Shown here one piece after another: positions 36,606-46,482 of a stretch of 64,000 nucleotides of DNA (position 1 is the stretch's first letter; each line of letters opens with the position of its first letter). A program made the position numbers and the translations under genes. This DNA is from Hemerocallis citrina (lineage: Eukaryota > Streptophyta > Magnoliopsida > Asparagales > Asphodelaceae). Below the pieces are notes generated by a model. It was not told the origin of the DNA. It saw only the letters and a list, made by a program, of their open reading frames with translations, and searched no databases. Where the stretch lies: assembly GCA_017893485.1 (NCBI GenBank), contig CM030363.1:178372435-178436434 (forward strand), given 5' to 3'.

Positions 36606-36818
36606 TTATATAGAAGAGGAAAATGAGGACATATTAGATTCTTGAATGGAAATAATATCACATTTATGAGAATTGATAAGATCATATATAGCTTCTTTTT
36701 TGTGTAAGCTACCAACACCTTGAATATTCCAGGAAATACTAATCATAAAAATCAACATTCTCCATAGCTCTAGTAACTTCATTAGCTCTAATAGAGTCAA
36801 TATGGTTGTTGAAATCAA
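36606..36818 (-). pseudogene. LINE endonuclease N-terminal fragment
   Basis: The - strand reads ISWNIQGVGSLHKKEAIYDL, then INSHKCDIISIQES. This matches the opening of plant LINE APE endonucleases (W-N-x-x-G-L/V-G...D-I-I-x-x-Q-E). About 70 codons, no continuation. It lies after the RT-like fragment in reading direction, so the two are not one intact LINE. Confidence 0.55.
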
Positions 36819-36929
36819 TTTATCATCAAACCCATATCACTAGCAATAGATATCCTCAAACCCATATCACTTGCGCCTAGTCCTCTTTGCTCTATTAACT
36901 ATCATATATTCATGTCCTAACAACATACT

Positions 36930-37610
36930 TACTGGCTTTTGTTCCACATTTCTAAAAAATCTCATTAGATGTCATCTGCTACTTCAATTTCCCGGATTCC
37001 TAACCACTCTTTTAGTGTGTATTTATACTCATCCATCCCTATCTTTTGATGTTGTGTTACTTGCCCATCATAACATTCTCATTTGAACTACACTCATTTT
37101 TTCACGCATCTTTCGTAATAGCCTAGGATTCTGACTCTTTACATAGTTGTTTTATACAAAAGCTTCTTCAACTTCAAGGACATTTTACAATCACATAATG
37201 TTCCCAATGCACTTTTTCATTGTAACTATCCCACTCAGTATCCACTTATTGACAACTTTAAGTCTCACCAAAATCATGAATTATTCTGAAAATTGTCACT
37301 CTTAAGGTATTTCTTTGTTGTGAATCTTGCTAAAGTTACATTTTACATTGTTTTTGTGTATTACAATCTAAAGGCATAGCCCAAAGCAATGTGAGATCCT
37401 TGTCAATAAGCCTACAGTAACAGAGATTTGAATCTAACTTCCCTCACAATAAATACTACATTATGTACAGTATCATTCAATATATCTGATCGATATTTTT
37501 TTAATATCTAAAACTCACCACATAATAAATCTAGAACATTATCAATAATATTCTCTACATCAATGAAAAATATATGCGCCTCTATATCTATTCATTCTTT
37601 CTTACCACTG
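36930..37610 (-). pseudogene. Degenerate LINE reverse-transcriptase C-terminal fragment
   Basis: Translating - strand by eye gives KSALGTLCDCKMSLKLKKLL (about 37200-37150), then KMSVVQMRML*WAS, then LMRFFRNVEQKPVS near 36970. These follow the order of plant LINE RT C-termini (ASGVLCD.K.P.KLKGKFY, K M..AEMRMLRW, LRWFGHV..RP). Stops interrupt it every few codons, so it is old. Confidence 0.6.
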
Positions 37611-37690
37611 ATCATCATAATAGGTGATTAACTTTTGTCCACCCTCCCTAGAATTAGAAAATAGAATATTTATTAGATACAATTGCTTCT

Positions 37691-38287
37691 TGTTACCGCT
37701 GATTTCGGTGTGGAGGTAAACAGATAGAATTTGTGGATCCGAGGAAAACCTGAACAGCTGACTCGGCCTTCTTGCTCCCGCCGCAACCTGCAGGGAAGTG
37801 CGAGACACCGGGGTTGATTCCGGCGACGCACCCTCCGACGCTCTTGTCAGTAATCAGTAAAAGATTAAGAAAGAGCTTAAGTGGTAAAAAAGTGATTAAC
37901 CTCGTTTTGGTGGTAGAGGGGTTGTATTTATAGTCGCCTTCTGGAATGATTAGGGCCCTGATTTCCTGCCTCACAGCTAGGAGAAAAATCCTCCTATTCT
38001 GTTTTAGGAAGTTAGACCCTGATTCCCTGGTGGGAGCCAATCAAGTTTGTTGATTTGATTTAATCAAATCAGTGCCCTGATTCTCCTCTTGGTGGACCGG
38101 GCTTGTATCGGGTCGGGACCCGTGCCCAGTTGAAGTGGATCTATTCGCGGGCGATTGGTTTCGTGAGAAGGAGGCCCAATACCCGTTTTGGATCCATCTG
38201 TATGTGAAATTACCTTCTTACCCCCATGCTTCCAGATTCGAGCTCGATCTGGATGGTCCCGATTTAACCCCAATTTTAGCCATATCA
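37691..38287 (-). repeat. 3' LTR of element F
   Basis: Starts TGTTACCGCTGATTTCGG and ends ATTTTAGCCATATCA on + (TGATATGG start on -). It contains TATAAATA on - (TATTTATAG on + near 37927). The pair with 52293-52889 differs at six positions by eye. Confidence 0.95.
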
Positions 38288-38303
38288 CGAGCCCCCCACT
38301 CCT
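38288..38303 (-). promoter_or_regulatory. Polypurine tract of element F
   Basis: AGGAGTGGGGGGCTCG on - abuts the 3' LTR. It has the same form as the PPTs of A and G. Confidence 0.85.
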
Positions 38304-38569
38304 AAAGACTGAGCGTGATCAGACTTTGAGGAGTAGTTCAGCGGTTTCAGTGGCTGGTGGAGTTGTATCGGAGTCCAAATGTGGGATTTTGAATCTAGAA
38401 AGGGGGTAGTGAGGTAACTTTTGATGCCGTGTGCTGTTCTTGAGCTGCGTCGGGTATCTGACCGTCTTTTATCTACTTTTTTCGAAGTATTTGTTTAATT
38501 CTGCGATGTGTTTGCTGATCGTTCGGGGGCTTTAGCGGTGCATTCAGGGTAATAATTGTTCGCTCCGGG

Positions 38570-38700
38570 GTCCGAAAGTGTGTCCCCGAATTTCCAATTA
38601 TTTCCCAGAATTTTTAGCTAATTTTTCCGAATTTTTAGCAATTTTCTCGCAATTTTTAAACAAATAAAACGATTTAAATGGATAAAAAACGATTTAAATA
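38570..38700. other. AT-rich spacer next to 3' LTR of F
   Basis: Repeated AATTTTTAGC-like words. It corresponds to 16855-17115 in C and 62870-63180 in G. No ORF. Confidence 0.65.
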
Positions 38701-38744
38701 CCGATTAATGGCGTGGCTCGATTTGAGCCGTCGATCGTGGACGG

Positions 38745-39310
38745 GCGCGAGCTTCGGAAAGATCTGACGGCTGTTACCACTCGGCAGCGTTTTTCTCCGT
38801 TTACGAGTTCGGAGAGGCGCTTGCTCGGCTGCTGACCGGAGGCATGGGGTTCGGCAGGCCGAGTGACGTGGCGCTGTCCGAGTCGTCGGATGTTGGGCAC
38901 GCATCTCGAGACGGGCGTAGCTCCCAAGAAAATGCTATCTTGTCTTTTAGCGCACGTGGTGCAATCTGGGCTGTTCATCATCGGGAGCGCGAATTCCTGA
39001 GAGATCCAGCGGTCCACGTAGCTCGGTGTCTTTTTTCTCCATTTACCAGCTCGGGAAGGCACTTGCTCGGCTGCCGACCGAAGGCAGGGGGTTCGGAAGG
39101 CCGAGTGACGTGGCGCTATCTGAGCTGTTGGATGTCGGTACGCATCTCGAGACGGGCGCAGCTCCCAAGAAAACACTATCTTGTCTTTTAGTGCTCTCGG
39201 CGAGATCTGGTCCGTCTGATTGAGATCAGACGCGAAAGTTGAGGGGAAAGTGAGTTTTTCCCGTTTACACGCTCGGGAAGGCACTTACTCGGCAGCCGAC
39301 CGAAGGCCTG
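38745..39310 (+). repeat. ~241-bp tandem repeat upstream of F antisense gene
   Basis: Just over two copies of a unit with CTCGGCTGCCGACCGAAGGC, GGCCGAGTGACGTGGCGCT (38858 and 39099) and AAGAAAACACTATCTTGTCT. Partial copies lie at 40430-40660 and 45340-45550. The AAAAC..ATCTTGTCGTTTT word is shared, inverted, with the dispersed modules of G. Confidence 0.85.
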
Positions 39311-39539
39311 CGGTTTTTGGCAATCTGAGATGGCTCTGTTCCCAATGGTAGTAATGGTGCTTCATGACTTGTGTGGCGTTTTGCCTTCCCGATGTCATTA
39401 AGGATAATTCCCTTAATTAATGAGTGGCGTTTCAACTTCCGAGGGTCATAATGGCCGGTTATTGTGTGCAGGCTATAAGTACTCCCTTCCCTTTGCCATT
39501 TTAGCCACAACCAAATTGAGTTCCAGACCTCGGAGGCAT

Positions 39540-40190
39540 CTGCCTTGGGTAGCTTCTCTCTTGAGGTTCGGAGAGGTGGTCGCTCTTCTGCCTGGTTTTC
39601 CCTTTGTTCCTGACGGCCCCCAAGTGGATGTCAGGAGCGAGAGGGAACGAGGTAGTAGTGGTGACGACCGTAGTCCGAAACCGGGGGATGAGTTATCTCC
39701 GAAGGACGGGTGGTCGCTCTCTTACCTTTATCTTCTCCTATTCCGGACGGTCCCTAAGTGGATGTCAGGAGCGGGGGAGAATAAGGCAAGAGTGGTGACG
39801 ACCATAGTCCGGATCCGAGGGATGGGCCGTCTCGGGAGGACGGGTGGTCGTTCTCTCACCAAGATCTTCTGCCTTCTTTGGTTGCTCCGAAGTGAGTGCC
39901 GAAGTAGGCGGAGGTCTTGGTGGGAGAGTGACGATCCATGTCCGATGCCGATCTCCGGGCCATCCGAGTCCGTTTGTTGCAACTGTGAAGGCGCCGCTGT
40001 CAGAGTCCCCTGACAAACTGATCCTTCCAGTTGCAACCAACTAGCTCGGGATGGCGCGCTTCTCTATCATGAGTTGTAGCTCGGGCTTCTGGGCCGTCCG
40101 AGCTCGTTGTTTGCGACTGTGAAGGCGCTGCGGTTAGAGTCCTCTGACAAGCCGCGCCTTCCAGTTGTAAACAACAAGCTCGGAATGGTG
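39540..40190 (+). repeat. ~136-bp and ~142-bp tandem duplications upstream of F antisense gene
   Basis: GGGTGGTCGCTCTCTTACC-type units occur near 39570, 39707 and 39842 (period about 136). Then come two copies of a GCAACTGTGAAGGCGC...CTTCCAGTTG unit near 39975 and 40115 (period about 142). Overlapping ORFs on both strands (39420-40044) come from these repeats and show no family resemblance. Confidence 0.75.
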
Positions 40191-40825
40191 TGTTTCTCCT
40201 GGTCTCTGAGTGTTGATGGGTCCCCTCTCATCTCTGTCTTCCTTCCGGGCTGACGGCTTCTGATGGATGTCAGCCCGGGGAAGTTAGAGATGGGGGGAGT
40301 GCCGATCTGTTCCCGACCGGGGTCCGTGGTCGGCGGAATACTGACTGATGCACGGGGCCCGGGGGGCGCTAGCCGAAGGCGGCGCCTCAAAACTGAATCA
40401 AAATTTTTCCAGGTTCCTCTATGCATAGGTGAGGCGTCCGAGGGTTCAATCGTCCGAGCGACGTGGCGTACCTTGAGCCGCTAGATGATGGCGTGCATCT
40501 CAAGACGGGCGCAGCTCCCGAGAAAACACTATCTTGTCGTTTAGTGCTCTCGGCGAGATCGGAGCCGTCTGATCGAGATCGGGCGCGAAAGTTGAGGGGA
40601 AAGTGAGTTTTCCCCGTTTACCAGCTCGGGAAGGCACTTGCTCGGATTCCGACCGGACCCTGCTGTCGGCGTGTTTGGATCGCTCGTAGCTCGGATTTGG
40701 ATCCCTCGGGGCCGAGCCAGTTGACTTGGTGAGAGGAGTAGTGGTGATGGGCCTTCGTGACGTTTCGAGAGTAGCCCAAAAGTCGCAAAGTTTCATTGGA
40801 AGTCCAAGGGACGTTCCAATTTTAC

Positions 40826-40832
40826 TATAAAT
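40826..40832 (+). promoter_or_regulatory. TATA box of element F antisense gene
   Basis: TATAAAT, 199 bp upstream of ATG 41025, followed by a pyrimidine-rich leader (CTTCACTTTTCACTTTTACTCTCTCTC-like). A and C have the same arrangement. Confidence 0.6.
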
Positions 40833-41024
40833 CTTCACCCCCCCAAGACCAAGTCTTCACTTTTCACTTTTACTCTCTCTCTTCCGTTTTTACTTTGCTT
40901 CGCAGTTTTTAGCTCCCTTGGTGGCGTTGCTAGCTGTCGCGGTAGCGTTCTTAGTTCCAGCGAACTTTCCGACCGCACCTGTCACTTCAAGGTCAGTTTC
41001 TTTCCCTTCTCTTTTTAGGAAAAC

Positions 41025-43435
41025 ATGGTTAAGATTTCGGCTGAGACCCTCGCCTCGGAGCAAGCTGTTGGCCGAGGGGATAAAGGGAAGGGAGTAATGG
41101 AGCCGAGCGAGCAAGACGTTGTTCGTCCGGATAAAGAGGGTGAAGTGGCCGAAGTGCCCGAGGAAGTCACGGCGGAGTCCCGAAAGGGTAAAGCCGTGAT
41201 CACAATAGTGGAAACGCCGAAGAGAGCGGGGGCGTTCGGTCGGCAGCTCATCACCGTATCGAGCGTGGGAGGCGTCCGGGATTACGCCGAGGATACCTTG
41301 GAGAGGGTCACTCAAGGTACGGCGAAGCTGGTGGAGGAGAACGAGCCTAGGGAGCTGTCCGAGGTCGACCACAGGATCTCGACACTCACCGAGACCGATC
41401 TCCGTATGATCCGAGAGGGTTTCCGGATCCCGCTTGAGTATGCGCTGCTTCTTCCTGGGCCGGGGTTCCGAGCCAACACAAAGTCCTCGCCGGACATATG
41501 CGTCTTCCCGGTCGATTCCCTCATCGCCGGGCTCCGCTTTCCCCTACACCCGTTCGTGGTCGAAGTCTTGGTCTGGTACGGTCTGAGTCCTACCCAACTG
41601 ATACCGAACACTTGGAGGCATGTCGTGGCATTTCTCCTCCGATGTCAAGAGATCGACGCCAAGCTGACTATGTTCCTCTTTCGGAGTCTTTTCCGACCTT
41701 GCCAGCCGAGGCGTGACGAGCAGAGGTTTTTCCTTTCTCCTCGGACGGGAGTTAAGTTGATCGAGAACCCGGACTCGATCAAACATTGGAAGGATAAATA
41801 CTTCCTCGTCCGAAATCTGACGCCGTGGGTGATACCGACAGTCTGGGCGGACGGCTTGCCCAAGCGTACAAAGAAGGATGTCCCGCTGAATGCTGAAGAG
41901 GCTGAGGTCCAGAGGAAGCTTCTCGCCCTGCCAGCGCTAAGCTGGAAGGATATTACGGAGGAGCATCTGTTTCGTGGGGGTCTCAGTCCGATCGACCCTC
42001 GTATGCATCTGGTATTTATACTCCTTGTTTAAAGTTCATGAAAAATTTTCTAAGTTTTTCCATCCGGCTTTTGCAGAGACAATGAAGCTTGATTACAAGG
42101 CTCTGGTGGCGAAGGGCCGGGCAGAGCAGGAGAAGAAGAAGAGGCCGTCGGCAGCGCCTCAGGACAGCCGGGCTTCGAAGAAGCCCTCGGTCGCAAAGAC
42201 TGCCGACCAACCGAAGGTCGCGGTCCTCAAGGAGGGGGAGATTGAGGTCCTCGTCTCTCCGACGAAGGTCGTGGTCCCCGAGCAGGGGGAGGCCATTGTC
42301 TCCGATCCCCCTACCTCGGATGCACCTGTGCCGACCCCGGGGACGGACGCTCTGGGTTCGTCGAGCGGCGTGTTCGGGGTGAAGGATGCGCTGTCCATGC
42401 AGGTTCTGCCCCTCACTGCCGAGGCGGAGAAGATCTTGACCGAGCGTCACAAGCAGATCTTCGTCCCCGACTGGCAGGTGATGAACGCCGATGGTTTCCT
42501 GGGCGACGGGAACATCTGCATGGAGGCGGTAAGGCACTTGCCGACCCCGAAGGATCGAGCGACCCTGAAGGCCGGGATGGCAGGGGACGCCGTGATGCAG
42601 ATCGCCCGGGATACCATGTCGGTAAGTAGGCTAATTTCTTCTTCATCTGAATTTCTTCCTTAGAAAATTTTCTAAGTTCTTGGATTCGGATTGTAACTCT
42701 GTTGTTCTCTTTCAGACCATCTGCCACTTCAATTTCCTGCTCGAGGAGATGGCGAGGAAGGATCAGGAGAAGGAGAAGGAGAGGGCGGAACGCGTCAAGG
42801 TCGCGAAGCGGCTCGATTCCGAGTTGCTTCTTTCGACGAAGAGGGCCACCGAAGTGGAGGGGCTGGAGAAGCAGCTGGCCGATGCTGTTCAGCTGTCAAA
42901 GGATACGGCGGCCAAGCTCGAGGCCTCGGAGAAGGAGGCGGCCGAGCTGAAGGATTCGGCAGCCAAGCTCGAGGCGTCGGTGAAGGAGGCTGCTGACCTG
43001 AGGGAGGAGCTGGCCAAGGCTCGGTCGGAGGCGGAGGACGCTCGGAAGAGGGCCGAGAAGATCAAGGCAAAACACCTCAGGAAGGTGAAGAGGGTGAAGA
43101 AAGCCGTGCAGGAGGAGGCCGCGATGCACATGATCCAGAACATGCTGGACGCCTACGGCCATGCCTTGCAACATGTGGTTGCCAAGAACCCGGGCTTCGA
43201 CACGTCCTCCTACAACTTCTATGACCTCGTGGAAGGGGAGGAGGTTGTCCCCGAGGGGTTGATCGGCCCCGAGGGGGAGACGGAACCCGTCGAGGACCCA
43301 TGGAAGGCCGCGGCCGAGGAGGAGAAGGAGGACGACTCCGAGGAGGAGAGCTGGAGCGAAGGAGGTGGCGGAGGCGAGGGCAAGGACAAGGCCGAGGGGT
43401 CGACGGACCCGAACGACAAAACGGTCGACCCCTGA
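41025..43435 (+). CDS. Antisense gene 1 of element F, three exons, 746 codons
   Basis: ATG in context AAACATGG. Exon 1 is 41025-42000, exon 2 42077-42621, exon 3 42716-43435. The introns have GTATGC..TTTTGCAG and GTAAGT..CTTTCAG borders, and both joins keep phase. Residues about 115-250 hold the conserved domain (IREGFRIPLEYALLLPGPGF, LRFPLHPFVVEVLVWYGLSP) that by memory matches the putative gypsy-type transposon family PF04195. Exon 2 is Pro/Ser/Lys-rich. Exon 3 is a long coiled coil (repeated KLEASEKEAAELKDSA type) followed by an acidic, Gly-rich tail. No stop interrupts it, although gag-pol on the other strand has three. It is antisense to gag-pol with its own TATA box. The role is unknown; a structural or host-interaction protein is conceivable but unproven. 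Confidence 0.8.
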
Positions 43436-43645
43436 CTCGGTTGTCTTCTTTTCTCTTTTTTTTTTTTTGTTTTTGTAAGCCTAACTGCGGACTGGCCACC
43501 GCTGTTGTAGAACTCTTCGTATTTTGAATGAAAAAATGTTTTGTTTGGCCAAAATTTGCCCAAGTGTTGAGTCTCGGACTTAGTGTTTGTTTTGGCGTAA
43601 CTTTCTCCAAGTGTTGGGCCTCGGATTTATCTCTGCATTTCAGGT

Positions 43646-44483
43646 GAGATTCGGTCTGATCACGGAGGCTGAATACCTTCGGCAGGAGCTGGTGAAAACG
43701 AAGAACGAGCTCTCTCAGAGCCGGTATAAGCGATATCTCCTGCTCGGCAGGCTGGAGGATACGAAGGCGGCTCTGCGGAGGTATGGTCGCGAGCTGTACC
43801 AGTACCGGAAGCGCTCTTCAGCCCCCTATCCCGAAGGCGAAGTTGAGAACCTCCGTAGGGAGCTTACTGCCGCCGAGCAGAAGAATGACGACCTTTTGGC
43901 CGAGGTCCAATACTTGGAGCTAGCGGAAAAAGAGCGTTCGGCGGAGTGGGAGAAGCTGGCTTCCGAACTGGAGAAAGCGTCGACCGAGCGCAAGAGGCTA
44001 TCGGCCGAAGTCGACAGGCTCAGAAGGATCACAATAGATAGGGGGATTGAAGTCACCCATTACCGACGGCTCGCGACTGATAACGCCAATGCCTCGGGCT
44101 CGTTGACGGCCCCGCGACCGAAGAGGTTGGCGAAGGACGACGTCTTGAGGGATAGGATTATCGAACTGGAGGAAGAGATCGCGTCGCTCAAGCCGGCATC
44201 GGTCAGGGCTAACGTTCGTAGCACTTCGTGCACTCGCGAAGAAAGCGAGAGGGGGATTACGTTTCACGAACTTGCGATGTGCTCGCCGTTGACCAGGCGG
44301 AGTCCAGCTGACGCTCAGAGCAGTGCGGCCGCCTCGTCGAGCGGGGCTTCGGCTGGCATCGCAGTTAGAGCTAGCAGCGAAGGGGGGTCGCGATTCGTTG
44401 GTTTAGGGTCGGGTTCGGAGGGTAGACCTCGCCGTCCTCGTGTTTCCCTAAACCGAAGCATTCCCCTTCCGAAGAGGCTCTGA
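43646..44483 (+). CDS. Antisense ORF 2 of element F, coiled-coil protein
   Basis: Open frame preceded by CTGCATTTCAG, which looks like a splice acceptor ending at 43645. It begins VRFGLITEAEYLRQELVKTK and is rich in Glu/Arg/Leu heptads (43700-44050), then Ser-rich. No clear ATG starts it, so it may be a downstream exon of an alternative transcript of the 41025 gene or a separate gene with an upstream exon. The interval 43436-43645 has T-runs and an AATGAAAAAATG stretch like a 3' UTR. A homologous piece sits in C at 21495-21785 after TTAGCAG. Confidence 0.55.
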
Positions 44484-44649
44484 TTCTGTCGTTTTCCTAT
44501 TTTTGTTGACCGTTGTAACAACTTAGCTGTAGGGTCGACCGACCGTCTGTAACACTATCATGTCTGAATGCAAATAGTTCTGAAAAATTTTCAAGTGTTA
44601 GACTCCGGCAGTGTATTGAAACTGTGTTATTCGTTTTCTCTTCTTTTCA

Positions 44650-45070
44650 GCTCGTTGTGACGATCCATGGCTCGGACTCCGAGCGTTCGAATGATGACTC
44701 TGAATCCGAGGCCACCTCTGGAACAGTGGTTCTGAGCCCTAGGAGCGCCGATATGAAGTTACGCCGAGCCGAGAGTGAGTGGGACCACCTTTCGTTGGTC
44801 CTCAGTCTCCGGGAAGCCGAGATCCAACGCTTGGAGAATAAGATCGTCGAGCTGAGCCTCGCAGGGGAGGATGAAGATTCGCAGACCGCATTCAGCAATG
44901 CTCTTCGGGTCAAAAGCATTCGGCACATTCAGTCGAAGATCGTCGCCGAGCGGGATGACCTGCTCTCAGAGATGTGGCATCTGCGTGGTGTGATGGCGAG
45001 GCTCCGGGGGGAGAAGGAGGAGCTGTCAGCCGAGGAGGACGAACAGTTTAGTGAGGATGTTTTTATATGA
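44650..45070 (+). CDS. Antisense ORF 3 of element F, small coiled-coil protein
   Basis: About 140 codons after a TTCTTTTCAG acceptor-like site (ending near 44649), ending TGA at 45070. Acidic Ser-rich start (SDSERSNDDSESEATSG), then heptad-like helices (LREAEIQRLENKIVELSLAG; IVAERDDLLSEMWHLRGVMA). It has no internal Met start near the acceptor, so like ORF 2 it may be an exon. It is followed by AATAAA at 45155. No relative recognised outside this family. Confidence 0.5.
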
Positions 45071-45154
45071 GAGACAAGTGTAGTGGGTCGAGCATTGTGT
45101 GTTTTGTTTGCCAACACTTTGTAATGGAATGTTTTGTATTATGCGCCGACAATT

Positions 45155-45160
45155 AATAAA
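45155..45160 (+). terminator. Poly(A) signal of F antisense cluster
   Basis: AATAAA about 85 bp after the last antisense stop. Confidence 0.55.
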
Positions 45161-45639
45161 ATTCCCTTTCGTTGCTTTGTATGTTTGTCTTTGCTTGTAA
45201 CCGTATCGGTCGTGCCGAGATCTTTGAAGCGAGCGCGTCTGTTTAGCCGAATGGATCTCCAGGGGTACGGCTCTTTGTCATTTAGTGGATCTGACACGGT
45301 ACGGCACGGCTCTGTACCCAAGAAAGCGTTATTTTGTCGCTTAGAGTAGGTGGCGAGATCTGAGCCGTCGAACGTAGGCGCGAATCTCGAGGTGGCTCAG
45401 TTCCCAAGAAAACGTTATCTTGTCGTTTTGCGCAGGTGGCTTGATCTGAGCCGTCTGATCGAGATCACGTACGAAAGTTGAGGGGAAAGTGTGTTTTCCC
45501 CGTTTACATGCTCGGGAAGCCACTTGCTCGGAAGCCGACCGAATTTGTGGGTCTTCGGTCTTCGCTAGTAGTTAGGAGAGTTCGGACTTTTGTGTTCGAA
45601 CGAAGGTCCGGCATCGACCTACCGGAGTAGTTTAGATGG

Positions 45640-46335
45640 ACTAGGAACCAAGCGTTGGACCCCGGGACCATCGCTAGAGCTCGACGGGTGTGGGAGCAAT
45701 TCCGAACGGCGATCTACCCCTGGCTCGTCCGGAGACGAGCCGAGGAGGTAAAGTCGAGCCGAGTGTTGGACTCCGAACCATCGGTGTAGTTCAACGGCTG
45801 TGGGAGCAATTCCGAACGGCGATCTACCCCTGGTTCGTCCGGAGACGAGCCGAGGAGGTAAAGTCGAGCCGAGTGTTGGACTCCGAACCATCGGTGTTGT
45901 TCAACGGCTGTGGGAGCAATTCCGAACGGCGATCTACCCCTGGTTCGTCCGGAGACGAGCCGAGGAGGTAAAGTCGAGCCGAGTGTTGGACTCCGAACCA
46001 TCGGTGTAGTTCAACGGCTGTGGGAGCAATTCCGAACGGCGATCTACCCCTGGTTCGTCCGGAGACGAGCCGAGGAGGTAAAGTCGAGCCGAGTGTTGGA
46101 CTCCGAACCATCGGTGTAGTTCAACAGCTGTGGGAGCAATTCCGAACGGCGATCTACCCCTGGTTCGTCCGGAGACGAGCCGAGGAGGTAAAGTCGAGCC
46201 GAGTGTTGGACTCCGAACCATCGGTGTAGTTCAACGGCTGTGGGAGCAATTCCGAACGGCGATCTACCCCTGGTTCGTCCGGAGACGAGCCGAGGAGGTA
46301 AAGTCGAGCCGAGTGTTGGACTCCGAACCATCGGT
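45640..46335 (+). repeat. 110-bp tandem array of element F
   Basis: Six near-identical units of exactly 110 bp (GTGGGAGCAATTCCGAACGG at about 45691, 45801, 45911, 46021, 46131 and 46241) with AAGTCGAGCCGAGTGTTGGA and CTCCGAACCATCGGTGTAG. Identical 69- and 95-codon ORFs on both strands repeat with the period and are artefacts. It lies between the two convergent poly(A) signals (45155 on +, 46393 on -). The near-identity suggests recent homogenisation. Confidence 0.96.
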
Positions 46336-46387
46336 TAAATAAGAGGGGAGAGAAACATGCAAATTCACAAACATAATAGAACTTTTC

Positions 46388-46393
46388 TTTATT
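46388..46393 (-). terminator. Poly(A) signal after F gag-pol
   Basis: AATAAA on - (TTTATT on +), about 90 bp past the gag-pol stop and just before the 110-bp array. Confidence 0.5.
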
Positions 46394-46482
46394 GATATTT
46401 GACGGCGAACCGTTTTACATAGTAGAATTTATGGGACAGGTTACAAGTCAGAGGAGAGGAATGGTTCGACACCTCGGATTAC

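Noticed and set aside
39420..40044. 197-codon + ORF in element F
   Set aside because: Spans tandem duplications with strong overlapping - ORFs, no homology to the antisense genes, and lies upstream of their TATA box.
40983..41024. A 5' UTR intron just before the F antisense ATG (GGTCAG..TTTTTAG)
   Set aside because: Only about 30 bp, too short for a plant intron.
45640..46335. CRISPR-like array
   Set aside because: Direct tandem repeats with no variable spacers, in plant retrotransposon DNA.
45619..46342. Series of identical 69- and 95-codon ORFs on both strands
   Set aside because: Generated by the 110-bp tandem array.
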